Shown: positions 43,330 through 55,800 of the stretch, piece by piece
How positions within the stretch are numbered: the first letter of the stretch is position 1
Layout: each line of letters begins with the position of its first letter
Assembly (NCBI GenBank): GCA_003255065.1
Contig: QAOA01006013.1
Location: 869,408-933,407, forward strand
Source of the DNA: Cercis canadensis
Lineage: Eukaryota > Streptophyta > Magnoliopsida > Fabales > Fabaceae
Reading direction: 5' to 3'
Length of the DNA: 64,000 nucleotides
The notes under the pieces: model-generated
Told to the model about the DNA's origin: nothing
Database searches by the model: none
Seen by the model: the letters and a program-made list of their open reading frames with translations, nothing else
Program-made: the position numbers and the translations under genes

Positions 43330-43574
43330 TGGGCCAAAAGGCGAAGGCAGAGAACCTGGGTCAGGACTCAGGAATACGGGCCTTCCTCATGGGCCAAAAT
43401 ATTTATATATATTAGAGGGCCTACACTACAGTACTGACCTCGCCGGATAAACCCTAAGTCGATCTTCTTTAGCCTTTTTTTGGTGCCAAAGGGCCGAGGC
43501 AGAGAGGCGTGGGTCAGGGTTCAGAAGTTCACGGCCTTCCTTATGGGCCGAAATTACATGTCACTGCCAGCCCA
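43330..43574 (+). promoter_or_regulatory. MON2 promoter region: site II and telo-box motifs
   Basis: Site II elements (TGGGCC/TGGGCT on either strand) occur at 43330-43335, 43390-43395, 43544-43549 and 43569-43574, and a telo-box AAACCCTAA lies at 43449-43457, all within 480 bp of the start codon. The combination of site II and telo-box is typical of broadly expressed plant housekeeping genes and is bound by TCP-class factors. Confidence 0.6.
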
Positions 43575-43807
43575 AAATTTCGTCTCCGTCACCGGTCCCA
43601 TGCCCCATGGCCTCCACACGTGTGACTTACAGAGGATCTCAGTCTATCTCCGTCGTTCAAAGATCTACGGGCACCTCTCTCCCTGTCTCTGTAATCTTGT
43701 CGTAATTTTGTAAAGTTCAGAAGCAATCATCCTGATTTCTGACAACTCATTCTGAGCCCTAACACTACACTCGGCGTCAACGGACTTTGGAAGAGAGCGC
43801 TTCCGAG

Positions 43808-46800
43808 ATGGCTTTCATGTCGGTCTTGGAATCAGACCTTCGCGCTCTCTCTGTAGAAGCTCGCCGTCGTTATCCTGCCGTCAAAGATGGCGCAGAGCAC
43901 GCAATTCTTAAGGTTAATACTCCATCTTATACATCAATTGGTTGAGATATTTTATCTCATTGTTACTTTTTTAAGTTAGATCAGGTTTTAGCCGTTGTAA
44001 CATCCAAAATTCTGCTGCATTTGGATTTTTTTTTCAATATAGGAAGGTTTTGCCGCAGTCATTGGTAACTTAGGAATTCAAATACATGAATTTTGGTTTA
44101 CATTTTCTGCTGGAGAACATTACTGTAAGTCAACTGGCGTAGTAGAGCTGCACGCTTTAGTTCCAAGTACCCTCAATGCAGGGTGTTTGATTGCTCAGAA
44201 AGTGAAGAAAATGCGAATCTTATAGTTTTTATTTGTTGCTTTACCCAACTGTGTATGAGGATCGAATAAATGTTCTAGTGCAAGGAAAGGAAACTATAAG
44301 AAAATGTTGGATCGACGTGGCCTTCTTTCGCAACATTCTCTATTTACCTTGTCTGCAACAAAAGTATAATATTATGCACAAGTTTCGAAAGAAACACCTG
44401 TTTGCTAATTTTATCCATTTTCTTTTTAAAAAGAAAGTCTCAGCTATGAAATCTTACAATTCTCAATATTGACTTGCAGCTTCGTTCATTGTCAAGTCCC
44501 AGTGAAATTGCACATAATGAGGACATACTACGAATCTTTTTGATGGCATGTGAGGTTCGAACAGTAAAGCTTAGCATTATTGGACTTTCATGTCTGCAAA
44601 AACTTATATCTCATGATGCAGTTTCTCCATCCGCCCTGAAAGGGATACTATCTACACTGAAAGACGTGAGTTCATATAACTAGTAGGCAAATATACTGGT
44701 TTCAAAATTTTAGTAGGATCTTGCTTTTACTCTTTGGCCATGCTGACTATCTTATTATGCTCATTTAGTGGTCTTGGCTATGTCTTCATGTATGTCAATT
44801 GTGGATACTTTTACTATTACTGTTACTTTGATGATTAAGCCCTGTTATTGCGGACTTATGCAACAGCTGGAATGATGTTAACTAATTCATGCATTAATAA
44901 CCTGCCAAGCTTTCTTTGTTCTGTCATCTTCAGCATGCTGAAATGGTGGATGAGGGTGTTCAGCTCAAAACCCTTCAGACTATATCAATAATATTTCAGT
45001 CACGTTTACACCCTGAAAATGAGGTAAGCTTCAAGAACAGAAATTACACGTGCTTGCTTGGTCAAGATTATATAATAGCTGGGAGCTAGCTGATAAGGAG
45101 ATTGGACTCAGTTACAAGTAACAGATCTAAATGAGAATTATGTATTATTACATTGTGGACTCGGCAATTTTCTTGTTGGAAGGCATGGATCTCCTATTTT
45201 TAACTCTATTTAGAACAATTTGAGAGGAAAAGAGTCTGGGTTAATACAGTTTAGTGAATAATCTCATTAGAATTTTTTATCCTGCCAATTATTGTCTTTT
45301 AGTGGAGGACATTTTTACGATTGGTATCTTATTAATTTCAGGATACTATGTCCCAAGCTCTTGGTATCTGTCTCCGGCTTCTGGAAAACACTCGATCTTC
45401 TGATAGTGTGCGAAAGTAAGCTAAAATATTATTGTACTATGTTGAGCTTTGACAAGCATTTCTCTATCATCCTTTTGTCTATTAATATCTTATCCTTAGT
45501 CTGTTGCTTCGCATTTTTAGATATATCACAACTTCTCTTTGGTGTTGCAGTACTGCTGCAGCTACCTTCAGGCAGGCAGTGGCATTGATTTTTGATCGAG
45601 TGGTTTTGGCTGAGTCTCTTCCTGCTGGCAAATTTGGTTTTGGAGGTCAGATCTCCCGGACAAGATCAGTTACTGGTGACATCAGCCGTAGCATTAATCT
45701 GTCAGAGTATGTTCCCCCCTCCTCTCCTTGTGAATATAATGATACTTTTTTCCTCTTTTCCTGTGATGGGGTGTTAATATAGACTTGCATAATATTGTTG
45801 TCTGGAATTGAATTTGAAGCCTTGAACTTATAGTGTCCATAATCATGACCAGCTCGTTAGATCATGAATCTGTTTTTGGAGGGCCGCTATTGATGAGGGA
45901 AACTTTAACTGAAACTGGAAAACTTGGGCTTCGCTTGCTTGAAGACCTGACTTCTCTGGCCGCAGGTGGATCTGTATGTGCTTATTTGAAACTACTTGTT
46001 TGTTCCAAATAAATCCATTTTTTTGGTGTTTTTTGCCACTCAGTACTTAGAAATCCATTCAGTTGCTCGTATTTTTGTATGCATGCAAAATTTCATGCAG
46101 TTATTCATCATATTGATATTAATTAAATGCCATTTCTTACTGGATTATATTAATTTGGCATCTATTCTACAGGCATTTTGGTTACATGTCAATACTCTTC
46201 AGAGGACATTTGCACTTGATATACTTGAGTAAGGAATTTTTGTAAAGCTTATGGTTTATGTCTTTTAAACTTGCAGTCTTTAGATTCTTCAAACTGCATA
46301 TTTGATTGAGCGACTCGGCATTAATTGTCTATTACTTTTTTCTCCACCAACTTTAAAGTTATTTAATAAGACACTGAGAAATTGTTGGAACTATAGTTTT
46401 TACTAATTGGATACATCTTTTATTTAATTTGTATTTTTTTTATTTAGTGTTGCATTTCTTATTCCCCCAAAAAAGGATAATAAAGTCTCTTGTAATTGGT
46501 TACTCATAGTTTTTTTTTTTTTTTTTTGTTTTGTTTNNNNGGGGGGGGGGGGGTTGGTTGGTTTGGGGGAGATGTTACTGGATAAGGAGATAAATTTAAG
46601 AAAAAAATTAGAGTTCTTTTTTGATGACTCACTTTCTATATAATTGGTGATTGCATGGTGCTTACGTCTTCTATTGTGTAAACTTTTTAAAATATACTTA
46701 TGTTGTACAGAGAATCTGGTTTGAAATTGCATAAATATTACAAAAGTAAAATGAAGAAATAAATAGAAGGTTTGGTTAACTGCTCCTCTCCTTTTGGGCA

Positions 46801-49800
46801 CTTGAGGGAAGGGTTCAATAGCCTTTCTAGGGTACGGGATGAGCATGTTGGTTGGGATAATGGCTTTCCATTAGGAAGTCCAGCAGCTTTAAATTACATT
46901 TTAATGTACTCTCATGATATGCTGTGTACTTGTTTACACTAATCTCTGACTTTTGAAGGTTTAATAAAATTCCTTGATTGCTACATTTTCACTTGTTTCT
47001 ATGTTTATGAAAGCCATCAACATATATATTCTAAAATTAGGTCATTCTAATGCTTTTGAACTGTTGTCACCAGAGTGGTGAATGATGTATGATGGTTCTG
47101 CTGACCAGCATATGGGTTTCTAATGCTTTTGATTATGTGGTTCATCTTTTTCAGGTTCATTTTGTCCAATTATGTGGCTGTTTTCAGAACCTTGTTACCC
47201 TATGAACAGGTGGCTGTGATGATTTGATTCAGAATGTTCATTTTGTCCAATTTAAGCATGCTAGCATATCATTTATTCTTTTATTTTCGGTACATTTGTT
47301 CAAAAACTTTCAGGTTTTACGCCACCAGATATGTTCACTTATGATGACTTCACTTCGTACCAATGCAGAGGTAATTAGTCCCCTGAAATATTTAGTATAA
47401 TGACTCTAATCATTCCCAACCTTCAGTGCTATTTTGAGAGTGAAGAGGGGTGAGGAGTTTTCTTTGCCATAATTTATTTATTTATTCATGACAAAAGAAG
47501 CCACTAAGATACGAAGGAACAAAAACAAAAACAAGGAAAAGTAAACTAAATCATACAGCAAGAAACATGGGCTTGAAAGACCTTTCTGGTTTCTCTGCAA
47601 ATTGGCTAAAGAAACCCTTAAAGAATTGATGAACTGAAACATATAGGGAAGCCTTAAAGATAAGCCATATTATGTGTTAATCCTAATAAACTCTGCACTC
47701 CAAATGAAAGCTTAGAGGGAGCCTTACATTCTAGAACGAAGTGGTGAAAACAAGATTTTTGCTAGTAAGCGATTAAATAATATTTTTGAATAGGTGATTG
47801 AATAATATTTTTTTAATATGTTAATTAGCTTGATGGAGAAGCTGGTGAGCCTAGCTTTCGTCGCTTGGTCTTGCGGTCTGTTGCTCATATTATCAGGCTT
47901 TACAGTTCATCCCTTATCACTGAATGTGAGGTAAGCATTCTGTATCCTTTTTCTTCTATTTCTAGCCACTCTTTTCATGCCAATGAAGTTATTAAAATAT
48001 TTAATGCAGGCTGGTTTTTGGTCATTTCTTTTTCTGGATAAAGTTGATGTGTTTGCTTTGGAAATTGTATGTTGTAGAAAAGTGTCTAAGTAGTAATTGA
48101 GACTTTGTTTTCAACTGATATCTGATCCTCTGTTGATAACCTTAGAAGCAATAAAATTTATTGCATTAGCTTCAGACAGGAGAGAAATCTACTGCAAGCT
48201 AAACTTTCAGGTGATGAATAACTTATGATCATAATAATTACTTGTACTTGAAGAAGAACTGAAAACATTATCTGTATTTTAACATGTGTATTTTTTTGGA
48301 GAGAACAATAATTTATTAAAGGAAAGAAGAAGAGTACATAGGATCCCACTAAGAGAAACCCAAAAACAAAGAGGCCAGGGTTCTAACCCTATTCCAGAAA
48401 ACATGAATCGGCTGGAATCTCTGGTTGAAAATTCTAGCATTATGCTCAAGTCAAATACTGCACAGCCCTGGAAATGTAGTGCACTGCCATAAGGCTTTCA
48501 CAGCCTCTTGTCATGATCTCATCTTTTAGGCTCTTTCTAGTATTAAACATTTTCTCTCTCTTAAGTTTAATCCTTCTATGCTGAACTTTATTGTCAACCA
48601 CCCTTTATATGTTATAGATAGCATCTCAACTAAGTTTACAGCTGCTTGGTTTTTTTTCCCCTTTCTGCAGGTCTTTCTCAGTATGTTACTGAAGGTCACT
48701 TTTCTTGACTTGCCATTATGGCATCGCATTCTTGTTCTTGAAATCTTGAGGGTAATGTAGATATGCAGTATTTTTCTCTGCAAACCTTGTTTTATATTTA
48801 AGACATTGATTTATTCATTAAAGCTTTTTCCTAACAACCAGAAATTGTGTCCTATAGGGTTTTTGTGTGGAGGCAAGGACATTGCGGATTCTATTCCAAA
48901 ATTTTGATATGTAAGCTCAATATCTTGCTATTTAATGATATTGTGCATAAAGCTGTTATATACCCCCATATCATCTCTTCCTCTCACACTTTAATTGATG
49001 GCACTTAACTGGGGAATGAGAAACCACAGAAAAGAAGCTATGGTTTATTGGTTTGCCTGTTAAATATTTACATGCTCTGTTCAACTAGCATGCATGTTTT
49101 CTTTACCCTATCAAGATGGATTATTATTGCTTATCACATTCAAGATTTTAGCAATACATGAATTTGAGGGAGCCTGTAGGCGAGACAACTTATCTTAGCT
49201 TATTCAATCAATGAAGCTGATACAGTTCTTGTAAAAGGAAAGAAAACCCTAGTTGAAATACCAGTACATTTTAGAGCTTGCAAATATCTGCTGAAGTTGT
49301 AATAACAATAAGTGGGTTTGAAATATGATTTGTTTGACATAGGAACAACATCATCCCCCAAGTCCTTATAGAATACCATGTCATACTAAATGTATGAAGA
49401 GACATGAAATCTGGTTCAGTTTTATTGCATTAGTAACAAACAGGATATATTTTGCTTTTTGAAATAACTTAAATCATTGACAAGCTGCTCGTAAGCCCAT
49501 ATTATTTGGATAGGAATTGTTGGTTTTTAAAGATCAGAAGCTTGGCTATCTTAGGACCTTCAACATGTGTCACCCATATCCTCCTTTTGGCCAACTGTTG
49601 GACTAATATGCTGATGACTAGGGGTGTAATTGGTCCGGTTTACACCTCAAACCGATCACTGAACTGACCAAGCCTACTCGGTTCGGTTCGGTTCGGTTCG
49701 GTTCAGTTCGGTCGGTTTAATCGGTTTTGTCACTAAACCAAACCTTCCAGTCCCACCCACACATCTTAAAGGGACGTGGGCCTTCTCAAGTTAGGCCATC

Positions 49801-52800
49801 AATGCAATAGGTAGTGATATTTGATATGGAGCCCAACTTAGTTGGGCTAAGTCTTACAAGTTCTATGATTGTAAATGCTAAAATGGTCCATAGCAAGAGA
49901 AAAAAAGACTTTTTTCATCATTAGCAAAAAATTAAAAAAAAGAAAAAGAAGTAAGTGCGTCCTTCCCGTTTCTTTAGCCACATAATCTGATTCTCCTTCC
50001 TAAAATGGTGTAGAGCCTAACCAGCACCACCACCTGCACATTTCTACAAGGATCACAAATTCAAAAAAAAAAAAAAACGCAAGAGAAATAGAAACAGAGA
50101 ACAATACAAAGGCCTAAGAAGGGGGAAAGAGAACAATATAGAGAGATGGAGACAGAGCTACAGCAAGAGAAATAGAAACAGAGACTGAAGCAAGGAGAAA
50201 ATGGAGCAGATCGAGAAAGAAATTGGGATTTCTTGCCTTAATCCTTTCCCTCAAGAGTCCCAATTTGCTCTCCCATTGTTACGACTTGTGAATGGTTGAG
50301 GAAAAAATTTGGGGCTTGCATCAGAGAGTGAAGACTGAACACCAGAAACTTTAAAGACTAAAGACCACAACCACTGATTGCCTCCGAGACTTGCGTTGCG
50401 ACTTGTGTTTGCTGCTTGCTGCTGATTTACCTGAGAGGCAGAGACGGAGAGAACCGGAAGGGACTTGCGAGAGGAGGGGAGAGCCAGAGCACAGAGGAGA
50501 GCAGCAGAGACCATGAATTCACTCATTCAGACCAGAAAGCAAAAAGGCAGAGAGGGGTCAAGGAGGCTTGCGAGTTAGAAGAGGGAGAGGGAGAAAGAGA
50601 AGGCTAAGGGATTTAGGGTTCAGCAGGGCTTCCAAAACAACGTAGTTTTTGAAAGTTTATAATAATATTACATATAAAATTATATATATTATATATCCGG
50701 TTCGGTTCGGTTTTTAATCGGTTTTTTATTACTAAAACCAAGAACCGAACTGGACAGTTTGGTTTTCCAAAAATAAAAACCAAAAACCGGACCGACACTC
50801 TCGGTTTGGTTCGGTTTTCCNACCAAAAACCGGACCGACCCTCTCGGTTTGGTTCGGTTTTCCTTCGGTTCGGTCAGTTTAGCCGGTTTGGCTTACACCC
50901 CTGATGACCATGCATCTTGGCCTCTCTCTGGTGCTATTCACATGGTTTTTTAAGGGTATTTCTTGACCATATGCAGAGAGATTGGAGAGCTATTTTACTT
51001 TCATTCTCTTCTGTTTTTGCTGTGTATATTTTGCTTAGAGCTTATCTCGTTCTCCTCTTCCTTTGTATTGTGTGTGTGTATATATATATATATATTTGTA
51101 TGTATATAATCTTGAAGAAATTACTACTATATACTCACTGCTTCCATGCATTGGCATTTTAGCAACCCCAAGAATACGAATGTTGTGGAGGGTATGGTCA
51201 AAGCTCTTGCTAGAGTTGTTTCAAATGTACAGGTATGGTGTTGATAACATATCCTCCCATCAATTTTTTGTGTTCATGCTTTTTGGACATGATAAAATGC
51301 AATATCAAAATGGTATAAACTATATTGCTCTTTGTTTTGTTTGCGTGACTTTAATTGGATTGCCTTTATAATTTTTCTTCTCAAACATATATCATTCTCT
51401 TTTTCAAATCTTGCTGGTCAAATGAAAATTTACTTTCACTTTTTCTATCACATTTTCCTATAAGGGCTACTGTTCTTTCCCTAGATTTGAAAATAGTATT
51501 TTGGTTAGAAGAAACTTATAATGCATTCTGTAGGCTCAAGAATCGAGTGAGGAGAGCTTAGCAGCTGTAGCAGGAATGTTTAGCAGCAAAGCCAAAGGTA
51601 TCTATTTTCATATTGAGATTGAGCAATTTTATGGACATATGCATATCTTCTTACAAAAACCAAATTATTGTTTTGTCCAATTATTTTCATGTACTGAGAA
51701 TCTTGATGCATGTAACAGATGAGAATTTGTTTTTTCTGTAGGTATTGAATGGAGTCTAGAGAATGATGCGTCCAATGCAGCAGTCTTAGTTGCCAGTGAA
51801 GCACATGCCATTACCTTGGCAGTTGAAGGTCTGTTAGGGGTTGTCTTCACTGTGGCTACTTTGACAGATGAAGCAATAGATGTTGGGGAGGTAATCTTGT
51901 ATATTCTTTCTGTTGGATTTTCTGTTCTACTTTCTTTCGGTTATCTTACGTGAGATAGCATGGTTTCTCCATGTTCAATCAGCTTGAATCCCCTAGATGT
52001 GATACTGATCCACCAGCAAAGTGGACTGGGAAAACTACAGTTCTCTGCATTTCAATGATTGATTCTCTGTGGCTGACAATACTTGATGCCTTATCTCTTA
52101 TTCTATCAAGGTTTGTCTTTATACACACACACAGATTATATACACAAATGTTAAATTCTAGTCTATTACAATCTGACTCAGATAATTTGAAGGTCACAAG
52201 GAGAGGCAATTGTATTGGAAATATTAAAGGGCTATCAGGCATTCACTCAGGTAACTTGGTTTTGGTATCAACTCAAATTTTTACTATAATTGTCATGAAG
52301 GCTTTTTGTAGAATTTCTGTATTGGCTTCCTTACCTAAATGGTGAAGGAGTTGTGAATTTAGAGGGATTTGATACAACCAATCAATCCCTCAAAATCAGA
52401 AATAGTCTAATCTAGGGGATTACAAATAAATACAGCTTAATCTAAGGGATTTACAGCTATCCTATTAAATGAGCTATTTACAGAAAGTCACTAATTCTCC
52501 TTGATTGTCAATCCTGTAACCTTTGGGATTTCAACACTTTTTTTGGTGGGAAAATAAGAATTCTGGTTCTGCTTTCTTATGTTAATGGCATATGAAATAT
52601 TAACTTCAAACTTTTCAATATTGTGCATTTTTTTTTTCTTTTCTTTTCTTGACTTTGTCACAAATAATGACATTTGACGTGATGATTCAACAGGCATGTG
52701 GGATTCTTCGAGCTATAGAACCTTTAAACTCATTTCTGGCATCCCTTTGCAAATTTACTATCAATTTTCCTGTTGAAACAGAAAGAAAGAGGTATCAAAA

Positions 52801-55800
52801 TATTTAAAAGTTTCTCGTTTCTTATGTTTGTTTATATTGCTTCATTTGTTTTATGCACTTAACTCTCAGGTATGGGTATGAGTATGCCACCTCAAGCCCT
52901 TTTATTTCTATGATCGACTCATAATAATTGTTGGATTTTATTGGCTTTTCTTCTATTATTTGTTAGAAAAGTTAAACAATCTCATTCTTACAGTTTACTT
53001 ATACACTGCTTTTATTTTCTAGTTCCTGTAGGGGTTGGACATTGCTTCATTTCTGATGCTCTTAGTAGCTTGCAACATTCCATATAGTATCTATTTGTAA
53101 AAGAATATAATACAATACAATACTTTTAAACAATCTCATTCTTGCAGTTTACTTACCACTGCTTTTATTTTCTAGTTCCCGTAGGGGTTGGACATTGCTT
53201 CATTTCTGATGTTCTTAGTAGCTTGCAACATTCCATATAGCATCTATTTGTAAAAGAATATAATACAATACAATACTTTATTAGAACCCCACAAAGAAAG
53301 ATTGGAGGGCCATTTTGTTTTAATTTTCCCTTTGTATAAAGAAACATGAATTTCATGAAAAGACACTAAGGGATGGGCCTCATGCAAGAAGCATATGCAA
53401 ACCCAAGCCCTGAAGTATTGAAACTGGCAGTAAAAAGATGTCAAAAAAGTAAATAATTGTGGATAAGAGATTATAACCTATAAAGGGATTGAACTGAACT
53501 GCCATAGACATAGAGGGTCATAAGAAAGCTGCATTAATAAGTCTCCTCTCAGAATCTACCTTTTTCTTTCTGTCCCCACACACACTGATACACTGGGAGC
53601 ATGTTCCATATCAAGCTTCTACTCCACTCACTAAGATGACCTCCCCATACGACAGGCTGAACAAGTCAATATGTGGCTGGCATTAACCCTCCAGGGGACG
53701 GCCCTAGAGCATATCCCTTGTATAATTTACCCCTCTCACTGTGCTATTAATACTACTTTTTGTAAAGAATTCTCCCTGCATGTTCAGTCCCTCCCCCTCA
53801 CAGACCATGTGCATGTACATGCATGTATACAATTTTTACATCTTTAAATAACTTTATTCTTCTCCTAAATTCGTTGTTGGATCAGAAGCTGTCATAATGT
53901 GGATTATTTTATGATTTTGCATCTCTATCAGAAGTTGGTTTCTGTTCCTGAGACATTAACTAAGAACAGTGTAGAATAAAATTTCAAATCTGAAGAAACT
54001 GCCAGTAAAAGGCTTTGGCATGCTCAATTAACATAACAAGTGCATATAATCCTACAGTGAAAATTGTTGAAAGTTACTTACATGCATTATGCGGGCAATA
54101 TGGCATTTAGGTGGTTTCACATGATAAGATGGCTGTATCCCATTAATTTTCTTTTTGAGTTTTTACTCTCTGTTAATCATTTATCAGTATATCTTTCAAG
54201 AATTCAAGCTCAGTGTCCAAATTCTTTCTAAAATTTGATATTTTAGCAGTGCTTTGCAGTCTCCTGGATCAAAACGGTTAGAGTTATCAGTTGATCAGAA
54301 GGATAACGTTGTGCTTACTCCCAAGAATGTGCAGGTAGTCCTTCCGGTTATGTGATTATGATATATGTGACTTTTATTTTTTCCCCTTCACTGACAATCT
54401 TTCTTTCTCTTTTCTCTTCTGTAGCTCATTTCCTATTGAATGGATGTGCATTGTTTGGTTGACCAATTACTTATTTTACTCTGACTGATCTTGTAAACTA
54501 GGCTTTGAGGACCCTCTTCAACATTGCTCATCGATTACATAATGTTTTGGGTCCATCCTGGGTTCTGGTATGTTATTATGGTTCTCCCATTTTCCATTAG
54601 TAGGTTGAGTTCATTCTCATGAGTGGTTGTGGTGAATAACTACAGGTGTTGGAAACTCTGGCAGCTTTAGATCGAGCAATTCATTCCCCACATGCCACTA
54701 CTCAGGTGATTTTGTTTGTTGTATACTTGTATTATCCTACAGCAAAGTTACATTCACAAATAATGCATAAACTTGATTGTTTAAGAAAAAATTCATTATT
54801 GAAGTCTGTGCATGGAATAAAAAATTAAATAAAGTAGTTGTGGAAAGTGGAAATAATAAAAAATAAAGTTTGTGAACTTGTGTTTGAGCAGATAGCATTG
54901 TTTCTTTTTCGCAAATCAATTTGTGAATTCTTTGTTGATTTCCGCTTATTTCTGTCACTGGGTTCACATTGAAGGCAAATTAATAGAGCAAATGACACGG
55001 TGATAAGAAAGCATACTGAATAATTTTTTTTTTTTTTTTGTGTGCATTGGTTGTATTCCAGTTCCTTGGCATATGAGAATGTTCTAATGTTATTTGCTGT
55101 CCAAGTCACTTTTGTTGTTGCTTAGTTTCTTTAGAAGGTTTCTTTCTGTTATATCTGCAAATGACCATTAAACCTGCAGGAGGTCTCTACTGCTGTCACA
55201 AAGTTCACAAGGGAGTCATCTGGTCAATACAGCGACTTCAATATTCTCTCCTCTTTGAATTCTCAGGTGAGTAAACCAACTTTGGTCTTGTTTGGTGAAT
55301 GACATGATAATGCTTACAACTTGTAAACTTAAAATAAGTATGAATGACATCTGAAGATTATCTTTTCCTGCTTTCAATGGCTGTGGGCATTGAAAATATG
55401 ATTAACAAGGAGATTATCTTTTCCTCCTTGTTAATTTTTTCCCCTTTTCTATGTTGAGAGTGAAAATATGATTTTTCTTTGCTACTTAAGAAATCTTTAT
55501 GTTTCCTTTAGCTTTGTCCTCCTCTCCTTTGCCACATCTATAGGCCATTTGCTCTAACCTGGTATTCTTTACTTTTTGAAAGCTATTTGAAAGTTCTGCC
55601 CTCATGCACATCTCTGCGGTAAAATCCCTTCTCTCTGCATTATGTCAACTTTCACATCAATGCATGTCTTCAAGTGGTTTGGGACCAACAGCAAGCCAAA
55701 AAATTGGAAGCATCAGCTTTTCAGTGGAGAGGATGATATCCATCCTTGTGAATAATGTTCACAGTATGTAGATTCGGTAACTCTAAAGATGGTAGTCATT

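Noticed and set aside
50251-50526. 91-codon minus-strand frame inside the hAT-like element
   Set aside because: No transposase motif or known domain; composition reflects the GA-rich core of the element.
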